From assembly GCA_021773015.1 (NCBI GenBank), contig JAJFKW010000004.1, positions 124,001-188,000 of the forward strand: a stretch of DNA of 64,000 nucleotides, in the 5' to 3' direction. The notes under the pieces were generated by a model, which worked only from the letters and a program-made list of their open reading frames with translations, did no database searches and was not told the origin of the DNA. Below, in pieces: positions 26,123 to 35,685 of the stretch (positions are counted from its first letter, which is position 1; the number at the start of each line of letters is the position of its first letter). Origin of the DNA: Woeseia sp. (GTDB taxonomy: Bacteria; Pseudomonadota; Gammaproteobacteria; Steroidobacterales; Woeseiaceae). Made by a program: the position numbers and the translations under genes.

Positions 26123-26947
26123 CTACCCCACCATCACGTTGATGAGGCGGTCGAACGTGCGATCGCCGAACCATTTGCGAACGAACAACATGGGCCTCGC
26201 CAGCTTACCGGCGGCATAACGGGTTTTCGGCCGCTTCGCCGACAGCGAATTCAGGATCGTTTTTGCAATGAGTGACGGCGGCGAACTGCCATTGGGTCGG
26301 TTGTGATTCTTGCGAGAAAATTCAGCCATTCCCAACGCGATGTTGCGATAGGGCCCGTGACCGGAACGCTCAAGCATTGGGCCGACATAAACATCGTCGA
26401 ACTCGGTGGCAATGGCACCGGGCTCGATGACGACAACGTCTATACCGAACTCTTTCACCTCGACACGCAAGCAGTCGCTCCAACCTTCCAGCGCGTGCTT
26501 GCTGGCGATGTACCAGGCTCCGAGCGGTGCGTAGATTTTGCCGCCAATCGACGTAATGTTGACGATCTTGCCGAATCGATTTTCACGCATATACGGCAGC
26601 ACGAGTTGCGTGAGTCGTGCCAACCCAAACAGGTTAACGTCAAACTGGTAGCGCGCATCGTCGAGTGTTGTTTCCTCAACTGATCCCTGTGTGCCAAATC
26701 CCGCGTTGTTGATTAGGATATCGACGCCACCCTGCTCGGCTCGAATTGTCTCGACGACTCGGATGATGTCTTGGTCTTTAGAGATATCCATCTTGAGCGG
26801 AACGCACCCCAATTCTTTCAGGTCGTCCATGTTCTCGACACGACGCGCTGCCGCATAAACGGTGTAACCCTCCGCTATCAGCTGCGTTGCGGTCTCTTTG
26901 CCGATGCCAGACGAGGCGCCCGTGATCAGTACTGTCTTGTTGGTCAT
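26123..26947 (-). CDS. SDR-family oxidoreductase
   Basis: A classical short-chain dehydrogenase of 274 residues. It shows the cofactor motif TGASSGIGKET, the NNAG strand (ILINNAGFG), the catalytic Ser in VNITSIGGK and YIASKHALEGW with the YxxxK pair. An Arg-rich region after the first strand (AAARRVEN) suggests NADPH. Substrate unknown. First gene of the operon with the Rossmann and SRPBCC genes, and divergent from a TetR regulator whose probable operators lie directly upstream of its ATG. Confidence 0.9.
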   Translation of the reverse strand: MTNKTVLITGASSGIGKETATQLIAEGYTVYAAARRVENMDDLKELGCVPLKMDISKDQDIIRVVETIRAEQGGVDILINNAGFGTQGSVEETTLDDARYQFDVNLFGLARLTQLVLPYMRENRFGKIVNITSIGGKIYAPLGAWYIASKHALEGWSDCLRVEVKEFGIDVVVIEPGAIATEFDDVYVGPMLERSGHGPYRNIALGMAEFSRKNHNRPNGSSPPSLIAKTILNSLSAKRPKTRYAAGKLARPMLFVRKWFGDRTFDRLINVMVG

Positions 26948-26970
26948 TTGTCATCTTCCTGCGTTATAAA

Positions 26971-27030
26971 TAAACTATACGGTGTAGTTTACTTATAACA
27001 ATGAAAAAGTAAACTCTTCAGTGTAATATT
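26971..27030. promoter_or_regulatory. two TetR-type operator-like repeats
   Basis: The 116-bp gap between the SDR and TetR genes holds an inverted repeat, TAAACTA-N7-TAGTTTA (26971-26991), and a second copy of its core, TAAACT-N5-GTGTA, starting at 27010. The core of the first copy also reads TAAACT-N5-GTGTA, so the two are direct repeats 39 bases apart. This is what a TetR protein controlling both its own gene and the divergent operon would need. Confidence 0.6.
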
Positions 27031-27063
27031 TATCATGAACAAACACAGTGACTCAGCATATCT

Positions 27064-27681
27064 ATGAAAGATAAGGGAAAAACGCTCAGCGAGCGGAAAC
27101 GCGAGGACATCGTCGGCGCAGCGAAACGCGCGTTTCAGACCTACGGTGTCCAGGGAACGAGCATGGACAAGCTTGCTGAAATGGCCGAGGTTTCCAAACG
27201 CACGGTCTACAACCATTTCGCAACCAAGGAGGATCTGGTCCTGCACCTTATGAGGGAGTTGTGGGATCAATCGATGGTGCAGGTCGATGTTGCCTATCAA
27301 CCGGACGAGCCCCTTGGGCCACAACTCAACCAGCTTGTCGCCGCCGAAATCGAACTTGTATCGGGCTCCGAGTTTTTGGGATTAGCACGCGTCGCAACTG
27401 GCTATTTTCTGTATCAGCCAGAGAAACTGCGGAACGAGATTGAGAAGTTAGTTGCTGCGGAAACGGCGATGCATCGATGGATGAAGTCCGCCGTTAACGA
27501 CGGCCGTTTGAAACCGATGGACGTATCGCTTGCGGTGAAACAACTGCACAACCTTGTAAAAGGCAGCTGCTACTGGCCACAGTTAATGGGATTCGAACCG
27601 GAGTGCAGTTCAGCTGAGAAGAAGCGTCTGGCCGATGAGTCTGTCGCGATGTTTCTAGACCATTACCAGAATCAGCCCTGA
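27064..27681 (+). CDS. TetR/AcrR-family transcriptional regulator
   Basis: A 205-residue TetR-type repressor. The N-terminal DNA-binding domain shows KREDIVGAAKRAFQTYG, then GTSMDKLAEMAEVSKRTVYNHF (in parts GTSMDKLAEM, VSKRTVYNHF), the standard helix-turn-helix, followed by a helical ligand domain typical of AcrR-like members. The ATG at 27064 is the start. It diverges from the SDR/Rossmann/SRPBCC operon and very likely represses it from the two operator-like repeats between them. The inducer is unknown. Confidence 0.9.
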   Translation: MKDKGKTLSERKREDIVGAAKRAFQTYGVQGTSMDKLAEMAEVSKRTVYNHFATKEDLVLHLMRELWDQSMVQVDVAYQPDEPLGPQLNQLVAAEIELVSGSEFLGLARVATGYFLYQPEKLRNEIEKLVAAETAMHRWMKSAVNDGRLKPMDVSLAVKQLHNLVKGSCYWPQLMGFEPECSSAEKKRLADESVAMFLDHYQNQP

Positions 27682-28117
27682 CCGATACAAGAAACGTCCC
27701 TCGTTCGGCGGGACTGCTCAGGAAGTACTTGGTTCGTAGCCAGGGCATCTATTCCCGATCACTGTTTTTAGTCAGTTACTTGCCGATTCTCGCTGTCTCA
27801 AAGAATCAATCAGATGCAACCGCAAGGAGTTGTTTTGGTTGAGTACGCTCAGATTTAATGGGACATATTCGTCGTACTCAATTGTCTGGCTAGCGCGTCA
27901 GAACGACACCTAGCTTTGGCGTTTGCTCGTCCAGCTGTCAGTATCTTTAAATACTGACCGGCACGACGCCCATTGCATTTGCAGTACGTTGCACAACTGC
28001 GCGGAATTCAGTCACACAATTCTCACACAGCCGCTAACGAGGAGCATTCGTCCATTTCAATCAATCCCATCGGATTGCCTGCTGGATCGTTCTATCGGTC
28101 AAACCAACAATAAACCA
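27682..28117. other. 436-bp intergenic region, nothing recognised
   Basis: This gap lies between the 3' ends of the TetR gene and the phosphatase gene. I see no plausible gene, RNA, repeat family member or T-tailed hairpin. A weak GTCCC/GGGAC stem near 27694-27712 is the only structure. Confidence 0.4.
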
Positions 28118-29995
28118 TTAGTCCTTAGCCAAAGCCTGTAACAGTCGACCCCGCTCTACCAAGGCTTCGATCTGGTGGTCAGTTAGGACATCACCAAGCT
28201 CCGTGCGCATTGTTCGAACATTGAGTGCAGTTAGAGTTTGCTGCCATTGGGTTCCGATGTTCAGTTCTTTCGGGACTTTTGTAGATAGTGACTCATAGCC
28301 AACGCCGAACGATTCATCGTGATCCGTCAGGATGAGATCCAAGTCGCCGCTTTGATACAACATCGATGATGGTGAGCGCGAATTGTTATTGATTAAGGCA
28401 TCAAAAACATACATTGCACCATGTTGTAGATCGAGCTGGCAGTGCTCGCTCTCACCACTCTTACTCGTTATGCGCTCCATTTCGTTTAGCGCCTCATTCG
28501 GCACAAACTGAAGGCTACCGGACTCGCCCGCGATTTCGCGTCGAACCGTAACTGGTACCATTTCGAGGCCGAGCAGACGATCCAGTCGATAAGCTGCCAC
28601 CTCGGGAAGAAAACCCTCGTCAGACGTTGACGCCCTAAAGCGGGCATACAAGGTCCGTCCACTATCGTCAATGCTGACTATCTTCCAGTTCGGGCCGACA
28701 GCAGACACCGATCCGATGCGTGCTCCTGCCAGGACGATTTCCAATTCTGCTTCACTTATCGAACTCGACCGGAAGCCCACCTGCGGTAGGTCACTGACTA
28801 CTCCATTTGCTGTGTCGCCACTCTGACTCACGACCTCGAGTTTGCCGTCTTCGATAACCAGGGCATGTCCGAGCCCTTCGTAGTGAGACCTCAGCATTCC
28901 AGTGTCAATTTCGATCACTTTTCCATTAAGTCGTTGCCGCACGGCCCTTGCGATAGTCGGTGTATGTCCAAGCACTACTCGAGTTGCGCCGATTAAATTC
29001 AAGGCATCCTGCAACCTGTCCGCCTCTATGATTGGGGAGCAAAGAGCAGAACCGCGGTACCAGGTCGGTCCATCAGGGCCATGCAATGGTGATTCGGACA
29101 GATCGACTACGGCCCGTGCTGCAACCGCTATCTCTCCCGCATCGCTGTCACTCTCGAGCGTGTCGGCAAGCAAAGAAGGGCTTTGTTTGAACTGCCAGAT
29201 CGGACTCAGGACCTGCTCGTCGACAAGGAATTCCCTTGCGCGCATGTACTCCGACAAATCACGCTTCAGGTCGACATTGACGCCATCCAGACCGTGCTGG
29301 GACACGAAGGGTGGAATGCCACCGTGAACGAACGCGGTGTCATTAATGACAATTGCGAACGGTTTTTCCAGCAGCCACCGGCCGTAGCGACCACCGCGCC
29401 TGAACGCATTTCGATGCCCGAAGTAACCCGGGGGAGCCAGTTCGTCGAATTCACTTCGAATTTTCGACTCTGCGATATCAACAGGACGACTCTGTCGATA
29501 TTGTCGATACCAGAACTCTCGCTCCTCCGGCACCTCCACATCCAGAAACGCCGCGTACTCCTCATCGGCCACATAACGTAGATCGCCAATGAGGTTCATT
29601 ACCTCGTGATTGCCGAGCAGCTGATGCACCCTGCCTCCCGCCTGTGGCGCCTCAACCTCCAGCCTCATGATGAGGTCCATAACGAGGCGTGAGTCCGGCC
29701 CTCTGTCGAGCAGGTCCCCCGTTATGACGAAATGGGTATTGCCGCCGCTCCAGGAGAGCTCGTCGTCGATAACGTCAGCAACCTGCAAGGTAGCCACCAG
29801 CGCGTTATACGCGCCGTGCACATCACTGACAGCGACTATCCGATCAACATTCGAGTAGTGCCAATCCTCTTGGGCCAACAGGGGCGCCGACATCAATAAA
29901 CATAACGTCGCGAAAGCCAGGACAATGTACGCGATCAGATTAAGGCGGATGCGATTCCCCGCACCCGCCTTACCATGCGGGTACCTGTTAGTCAC
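28118..29995 (-). CDS. secreted PPP-type metallophosphatase with C-terminal kinase-like domain
   Basis: An exported protein of about 625 residues. GTG 29995 overlaps the TonB receptor stop and gives a good signal peptide (LIAYIVLAFATLCLLMSAPLLA, given here as its hydrophobic core ending LLA-Q). The phosphatase domain has VSDVHG (Asp58, His60), GDLLDRG (Asp94), GNHE (Asn129, His130), a later HGG and LGHTP, all PPP-family metal sites. After about residue 440 a second region shows YRLDRLLGLEMVPVTV, GSLQFVP, FDALINNNSR and ILTDHDESF. This order resembles Fam20C/HipA-like kinases, though the usual N-x-DR is NNSR. Substrate unknown; coupled to a TonB receptor. Confidence 0.75.
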   Translation of the reverse strand: MTNRYPHGKAGAGNRIRLNLIAYIVLAFATLCLLMSAPLLAQEDWHYSNVDRIVAVSDVHGAYNALVATLQVADVIDDELSWSGGNTHFVITGDLLDRGPDSRLVMDLIMRLEVEAPQAGGRVHQLLGNHEVMNLIGDLRYVADEEYAAFLDVEVPEEREFWYRQYRQSRPVDIAESKIRSEFDELAPPGYFGHRNAFRRGGRYGRWLLEKPFAIVINDTAFVHGGIPPFVSQHGLDGVNVDLKRDLSEYMRAREFLVDEQVLSPIWQFKQSPSLLADTLESDSDAGEIAVAARAVVDLSESPLHGPDGPTWYRGSALCSPIIEADRLQDALNLIGATRVVLGHTPTIARAVRQRLNGKVIEIDTGMLRSHYEGLGHALVIEDGKLEVVSQSGDTANGVVSDLPQVGFRSSSISEAELEIVLAGARIGSVSAVGPNWKIVSIDDSGRTLYARFRASTSDEGFLPEVAAYRLDRLLGLEMVPVTVRREIAGESGSLQFVPNEALNEMERITSKSGESEHCQLDLQHGAMYVFDALINNNSRSPSSMLYQSGDLDLILTDHDESFGVGYESLSTKVPKELNIGTQWQQTLTALNVRTMRTELGDVLTDHQIEALVERGRLLQALAKD

Positions 29996-32969
29996 CAAAT
30001 CGCAACTCTGCACCGAGGTAGTAGAAACGGCCAACGCCACCGTTGTACTTGCTATCGAAATTGCCAATGCCGCCCTCGAAAGCGTCGCCGGTACGCGGAA
30101 TAAATGGATCCTTGTCGAACATGTTCCGCACACCCGCCGACACTCGAAGATCGGCGTCATTCCAGATCTCGGTGTCATAGGCGACCGATAGACTGTGTCG
30201 AATGTATGAACCATAGAACAGGAATCTGGGTGCCTCAGCGTCGGCTATGCAGGAAGGATCACCGGCTGCGCACGCGGCTTGATTGTCAAGAAACGGTTGA
30301 TGTTGGTCTTCAATTCGGCTGTTGTGGTCGATAATCGGACCCTGCCATTTCGTGCTCCAACGAACACGCCAGTCTTCAGTTCTCCACGTTAACGACCCTT
30401 TGGCGACATCTTCGAAGATACCGAAGTCAAGTTGGTTGTTGAAATCTGTCGTCGTAAGTCCGTCGTTGCCCTCGAACACCGTCTCGTACTCACTGATGTG
30501 CGTGTAGTTGGCGGCGAACTCCAGCGTTCCGCGGCTACCCAATTCGAGGTCATACGCAATTGCGACATCAAAACCGTTTGTCGTCGTCTCGCTCAGATTG
30601 AATTCCTGTTGCAGGATTTCGTTGATCTGGCCATCGTCGTCGCGCGAAACTACATCACAAAACGGGTTAGGATCGCCGAACGTGACCGACGAATTGTAGC
30701 ACTGCGCAAGAATCTCGCTATTTTCGACAACATCGATCGCATCATCGACAGTGATGTCGTAGTAGTCGACTGCCAGACGCAGACCTTCGAGGAACGATGG
30801 CGCGATGCTAAATCCAACAGTGTAGGTGTCGGCCGTTTCTTCAAACAAGTTCGGATTGCCACCATTTGGCGAATAGCCGCTGTTGTCGTCATCAAACACA
30901 CCGTCCATGGCGATGACGGCAGCCACAGCGGGGTCCAGTCGGCAATTGTCATGACCATCGTCGGTCGATGTTGCGGTGGCGCCTTCACAAATGTCGTCAA
31001 AGTTATCGAAGTCACCCCGGGGCGGAGACACCAAATCCGAAATAGTCGGTGCGCGTTGCGCTCTCGCGAAATTCGCGCGCAGATTGTAGCCATCCACAGG
31101 CTCCCAAATAACGCCGGTCGAATAACTGAATACCGTGTTGATACTCGGCGGGCTGTAGTCCGCGACACGCAATCCGACTTCTACCGACAATCTGTCAGCT
31201 AGCGGAACGGCAAGCTCGGCAAACAGCTCGGAGACGTCAATATCGCCGGAAAATGCCGGAACCACGTTGAAGGTGATGCCACCCGTTTCGTGGCCGCCGC
31301 CGACTCTTAAATCGAGCTCCTCTTTGCGGTATTCGGCACCGAAAACCGCTGCAACCGCACCAGCCGGCATGTCAAACAAATCACCGCTGACGTAACCGAC
31401 GACGGTAGTTTGATTGCGACTGTTGTCGATGATCGGATTCGCTCGAATCCAGTCCGCCATTTGCGGTGTGATCGAACCAATGCCGAACAGGTTCAGTGGT
31501 ACACAGCCTTCCGCCCGAGCTGCAGCATCGGCACATTGAATCGTGACTCCGTCCGGCGCAAATTCGGCATCTAGCGCCTGTTGTACACGCACGATATTGA
31601 GTTCGTTGGAGCGCAACTGCTCCTGTTTGAAATCACCGTAGCCGACAGAAACGTCCCAGTCCCAGCCGTTGTCGAATGATCCCTGCAGCCCGGCCCAGGT
31701 GCGGACCGTGGTGCGCGTATTGTCGGTCGTAATGTTACCGACCTCGAAGAATCGACGATCCCAATCAAGCTCCCCACGCCCCTGAGCCACTGGATCGTTG
31801 GCAATCACCGCGGGTACGAAAGGATTATTGATATCGATGTGTCCAGGCCGAATTTCGCCCGGCTCGCCAGTCACCGGATCGAAAATGATGACATCAGAAC
31901 TCTCGCTGTCGTCTTCCGGCGATTTGAAATTGAACGACGTTTCGCGGCTGTATTGAACCTGAAAGTAGCCATTCAGCGAATCAGAGAACTGGAAGTCAAT
32001 CTTGCTCGCGATGGCGGTGGTCTCTGTTGGGATCTTAATGACGTCAAACTGGCGTGAGAAGTAGCCGTCACGCTCTTCAGTCCAATCGGTTTGCAGGCCA
32101 CTCTCGTTGAACCACCAGTTTCCGCGACCTTCTTCAAATACGCCACCCGGTGTGCCGTCACTGCGATCGCGCCAGTCCGCCGGCGTGATATCACGCTCGC
32201 ACTGGTCTCCGGTTGCTGTCTGAAACTCGTTACACAATAAAGCTGTGTTGTAGTCGAAGTCTGCTTCCAATTGAGCACGCTCTCGATCGAGATGATCGAT
32301 GCCCTCCTGTTCGTCATACGAAACGGCCGCGAAAAAGTAGCCGCGGTTGTCAGCAAACTTCGTACCGAAATCCAGGTTTATTGAGTATTCCTCGCCACCG
32401 CCTTCCGAGGTAAATCCGCCACGGGTTTCAACGCCGAAGCCCGTCTTGTCTCTCTCGGTAATGATATTCACCACGCCCGCGACGGCGTCCGATCCGTAGG
32501 TGGCGGACGATCCGCCAGTGATGATTTCCACATTGCTGATCATCGACGATGGTATCGTGCTCAGGCTGACGGAATCGCTACTGTAAGCGTTTGGCACGAC
32601 GCGCCGTCCGTCGATCAGTATTAGCGTTCGGTTGCTGCCGAGCTGTCGCAAGTTGACGCTCGACAGACCTGTCTGCGCGACACTCGATTGCGAGTTCGTA
32701 TTGCTTTGAGATTCATAGAGTGATGGCACCTCGTCGATAAGTATTTCCGCTATCGAACCCAAGCCAGTGTCGATCAACGTTTCTGAGTCGACCTGTACGA
32801 GCGGCGTTGAAACGTTGAAACTGTCGCGCTTTAGTCGCGACCCCGTGATGACGATTTCGTCGACCTCGTCCGCTCCTGACGAATCCTGAGCTTTTGCCGC
32901 GAAAGACAGCGACGCTGCGAGTAAGAAAAGCGCTGAATTGCGCAACAGGATTGATCTCGTTGATCTCAT
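29988..32969 (-). CDS. TonB-dependent outer-membrane receptor
   Basis: A 993-residue receptor with signal peptide (ending AKA), a TonB-box-like EIVITGSR near residue 40, a plug domain (NLRQLGSNRTLILIDGRR, GGSSATYGSDAVAGVVNII) and a long beta-barrel ending in YYLGAELRFGD with aromatic residues typical of the last strand. The EIVITGSRLKR form and large size fit the receptor class that imports oligosaccharides, peptides or similar substrates in marine gammaproteobacteria rather than a simple siderophore receptor. Its stop overlaps the secreted phosphatase start. A ToxR-like propeller regulator lies upstream on the same strand. Confidence 0.95.
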   Translation of the reverse strand: MRSTRSILLRNSALFLLAASLSFAAKAQDSSGADEVDEIVITGSRLKRDSFNVSTPLVQVDSETLIDTGLGSIAEILIDEVPSLYESQSNTNSQSSVAQTGLSSVNLRQLGSNRTLILIDGRRVVPNAYSSDSVSLSTIPSSMISNVEIITGGSSATYGSDAVAGVVNIITERDKTGFGVETRGGFTSEGGGEEYSINLDFGTKFADNRGYFFAAVSYDEQEGIDHLDRERAQLEADFDYNTALLCNEFQTATGDQCERDITPADWRDRSDGTPGGVFEEGRGNWWFNESGLQTDWTEERDGYFSRQFDVIKIPTETTAIASKIDFQFSDSLNGYFQVQYSRETSFNFKSPEDDSESSDVIIFDPVTGEPGEIRPGHIDINNPFVPAVIANDPVAQGRGELDWDRRFFEVGNITTDNTRTTVRTWAGLQGSFDNGWDWDVSVGYGDFKQEQLRSNELNIVRVQQALDAEFAPDGVTIQCADAAARAEGCVPLNLFGIGSITPQMADWIRANPIIDNSRNQTTVVGYVSGDLFDMPAGAVAAVFGAEYRKEELDLRVGGGHETGGITFNVVPAFSGDIDVSELFAELAVPLADRLSVEVGLRVADYSPPSINTVFSYSTGVIWEPVDGYNLRANFARAQRAPTISDLVSPPRGDFDNFDDICEGATATSTDDGHDNCRLDPAVAAVIAMDGVFDDDNSGYSPNGGNPNLFEETADTYTVGFSIAPSFLEGLRLAVDYYDITVDDAIDVVENSEILAQCYNSSVTFGDPNPFCDVVSRDDDGQINEILQQEFNLSETTTNGFDVAIAYDLELGSRGTLEFAANYTHISEYETVFEGNDGLTTTDFNNQLDFGIFEDVAKGSLTWRTEDWRVRWSTKWQGPIIDHNSRIEDQHQPFLDNQAACAAGDPSCIADAEAPRFLFYGSYIRHSLSVAYDTEIWNDADLRVSAGVRNMFDKDPFIPRTGDAFEGGIGNFDSKYNGGVGRFYYLGAELRFGD

Positions 32970-33137
32970 TTTACTTCCCCCGAAAAATGGATAGTTCTAC
33001 GAGGTCAATGAAGCCAAAGAGTGCCGAGTCAAACAACGACCAGGGCTTCCAATTTGTATCACTTCGACATCACATAGCAAGTGATACGCATAAGTTTGCA
33101 GAATTACCGCAAAATCTTAACGCATGCAGCCGATTTT

Positions 33138-35291
33138 TCAGTTTCTGCCCGCGAGAGGATCCGGCGCCATCAGAATGTCAATCTGTTGCGGCTCGCGGTG
33201 TGTGAAGAACAGCGCATCGTGCTGTTGTGAGTAGCCGAGCATGCCATAGCGGTGAATCGTGCGACCGGGATGCCGCAGCAACACTCGGGTCTCGCCGCTT
33301 GTCTCGTGCAGCTCAACTAACTCCGACAGATCGTTATACCGCCTTGCATATATGATGGAATCAGCACCGGCCCAGGTCCAGTTGCCGATGCCGCTCCAGA
33401 CCATATCGGCGATTACCTGCGTTTCCGGTCCACCCTCAACCGGCATCTTGAACAGTCCTCTTTCCGATAGCTTGGTGTAGTAAAGGAGGCTGCCGTCAGG
33501 TGACACTCGACCGTACTCTGCGCCAACACTTGTCAATCGGGTCAACTGATTGCCGTCAAGCGTAACTCGCCACAGATCAACTTCCTGACCCTGCCAGATC
33601 GGAACAATGAGTGACATGCCATCCCTGGCCCAGTTAGGCGCACCGTGGTCGCCGAACCCGGTTGTTACCGTTCGAATTGAGCCTCCCTGAACGTCGAATA
33701 CGTTAACCACCGTGGATTCGGTGTTGGCATCGAGTGCGATAAATGCGATTTGCCTGCCATCTGGCGACCAGCGCGGATCAACAGCGCTCGTTTGTAGGTT
33801 GGTTAGCTGTTTACGATTCGAACCATCCGGACTCGCCGTCCAAATCTCGTTGTGCCCGGAGACATTTGAGTAGTACGCCAGACGGTCCGCAATGCCGGAA
33901 TAATCGGGGTTGCGCTCGGAGCCCGATGTTTGAATGATCGGTACCGGGAACATCGATGCCCCGCTACTTCGATCAAGCTCTATCGCCGAAATGTATGTGG
34001 TAACGCGGCGCCGATAAAAAAGTATGGATTCGTAACTGGGAAGGTAAACCGGGAAGCCGGCGCCTTGGTAGCCGATCTCCTGGCTTTCTCCGGTCTCTGA
34101 ATCGATCGACCAGATGCGCCGATTGAGTGGGTGCTTGTTGGATACATACAGAATGTTCTTCCCGTTCTTGCTCCAGGTATGGCCCTTGATGCTGATTTCG
34201 CCGCGAGTCAACTGTTTGAAATTCCACAGATCGATATCGAATCGATAAACGTTCGTGGACATTCGATTCTTCAAGCGGGTTACTGCCAGATGTTTGCTGT
34301 CCGGGGACCAACTAACTTCCTGATCAAAGAGCGTGCAATCGAAACAGCTGATTCGCCGGTCGCTGAGCTCCGCCACCGGCTGAAACTTATGGTTCATCGC
34401 TTTGAGATACAGCCCGGGCCCGACATCAGGATCATCCTTCCGATACACAAGCCAGCGACCATCCGGCGACCAACTGAGCGTTGGATAGCCGATATCGACA
34501 CACTGATCGATGACCTCCTCACTATCTTCGGCAAGATCTCGTACGACGACCTCACAAAGATCGGTTACATCGTCGACTCTAATGTAAGCGAGATGCTGGC
34601 TATCCGCCGCCCAGGTCGGCCCAAAATTGCTCGCGTCATCGGATGAAAACCGAATCGCTTCCGCACCCGCCTCTTCCAGGGACTGAACATAGAGGTCCTG
34701 TGTGCCGCGTTGACTAACGTGAAGAAAGGCGAACATCTTGCCGTTTGGCGAAGGTGCCGCGTACAGCTCACGACCCGGCAGGTTCGTAACCATTGCCAGT
34801 GACTCACCGGTCGACAGCGGCGACGGCTCCCGAGGGATGAACTGGTAAAGGGCCACAGCAAGAAGCACCACCGCCGCGACAAACCACAATCGGGTACTAC
34901 TGCGCTTCCTGAATTGAGTATCTGTACCTTCAAAGACCGAAAAGCGAGGAACAACCGTCAGCTGATAGCCGGTCTTCGGCGTCGTCTTGACGTACTCGCT
35001 ACCATCCGCATTTTTTCCGAGCACTTGTCGAATACGCCAGACGGCATTGTTCAGCGCTTTCTCGCCGACATAGCTATTGCCGTCCCAGACAACGTCTATG
35101 AGTTCCTCGCGCGTAACCAGTCTTTCATGATTTTGTGCCAGCACGACGAGCACGGCCATGACTTTTGCCGGAACCTGGTAATCCTCATCCCCATACGACA
35201 ACGAATGCGCCAGAGAATCGATCGTCCAGCCATTCAATTCAAACACAATACGTTCTTGTACAGACACCGCTTGCTCGTGCACTCCGGACAA
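33138..35291 (-). CDS. ToxR/CadC-like membrane regulator with periplasmic beta-propeller
   Basis: A one-component transmembrane regulator of up to 717 residues. An OmpR-type winged helix (about residues 15-112, with TREELIDVVWDG and KTTPKTGYQL) is followed by one membrane helix (LWFVAAVVLLAVALYQFI). A periplasmic TolB/WD40-like propeller comes next, with repeated W-SPDG blades (SWSPDGRWLVY, SWSPDSKHLAV, RWSPDGRQIAF). The start is uncertain: TTG 35291, with GTG options at 35282 and 35267. It lies 168 bases upstream of the TonB receptor on the same strand and is a good candidate to sense its substrate and switch on the receptor-phosphatase pair. Confidence 0.85.
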   Translation of the reverse strand: MSGVHEQAVSVQERIVFELNGWTIDSLAHSLSYGDEDYQVPAKVMAVLVVLAQNHERLVTREELIDVVWDGNSYVGEKALNNAVWRIRQVLGKNADGSEYVKTTPKTGYQLTVVPRFSVFEGTDTQFRKRSSTRLWFVAAVVLLAVALYQFIPREPSPLSTGESLAMVTNLPGRELYAAPSPNGKMFAFLHVSQRGTQDLYVQSLEEAGAEAIRFSSDDASNFGPTWAADSQHLAYIRVDDVTDLCEVVVRDLAEDSEEVIDQCVDIGYPTLSWSPDGRWLVYRKDDPDVGPGLYLKAMNHKFQPVAELSDRRISCFDCTLFDQEVSWSPDSKHLAVTRLKNRMSTNVYRFDIDLWNFKQLTRGEISIKGHTWSKNGKNILYVSNKHPLNRRIWSIDSETGESQEIGYQGAGFPVYLPSYESILFYRRRVTTYISAIELDRSSGASMFPVPIIQTSGSERNPDYSGIADRLAYYSNVSGHNEIWTASPDGSNRKQLTNLQTSAVDPRWSPDGRQIAFIALDANTESTVVNVFDVQGGSIRTVTTGFGDHGAPNWARDGMSLIVPIWQGQEVDLWRVTLDGNQLTRLTSVGAEYGRVSPDGSLLYYTKLSERGLFKMPVEGGPETQVIADMVWSGIGNWTWAGADSIIYARRYNDLSELVELHETSGETRVLLRHPGRTIHRYGMLGYSQQHDALFFTHREPQQIDILMAPDPLAGRN

Positions 35292-35685
35292 CGTTTCGTG
35301 TTCGGAGCATCGCCCAATTCCAACACTGTGTCCACCGGCTTATCGACTCATGAATACGTGTGAGAAAAGCGCAAGCTTGCTAGCGACGACGCGGTAAAAG
35401 GTCCGCGGGTTATGCTGAGAAACGCAAAGCAAACTGGACGGAAAATAGCGTACGACGAAAAAGGCCCCATGAAGGGGCCCTTTGAGCTACTCGACACATA
35501 GCTTGCAGATTGTTCCGGATACATGGTTTACACATTACGGTATTTGACGCACCCGGACGGATTGATTCAATTCAACCCATGCCGACATTCACCCCTTCGA
35601 CATCTGAAACGTTGACGCGTTTTTTTAACAGGGATTTTAGACCTTTCTCCATTTCTAATCGGAGACTGGGCAAGTATCCCCACTA
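35292..35685. other. 394-bp intergenic region with one terminator
   Basis: This gap lies between kdgK (upstream on the minus strand) and the propeller regulator. It contains the terminator at 35458-35484 and presumably the regulator's promoter on the downstream side; I recognise nothing else. Confidence 0.5.
35458..35484 (-). terminator. intrinsic terminator after eda-kdgK
   Basis: On the minus strand GGCCCC and GGGGCC arms (35463-35468 and 35474-35479) form a 6-bp GC stem with a 5-base loop, followed directly by TTTTT. It lies about 200 bases beyond the kdgK stop and should end the eda-kdgK transcript before the propeller regulator. Confidence 0.75.

Noticed and set aside
28118-30214. Longer start for the secreted phosphatase
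   Set aside because: The extra 73 residues lie inside the TonB receptor gene and have no signal peptide. GTG 29995 gives a proper one and overlaps the receptor stop.
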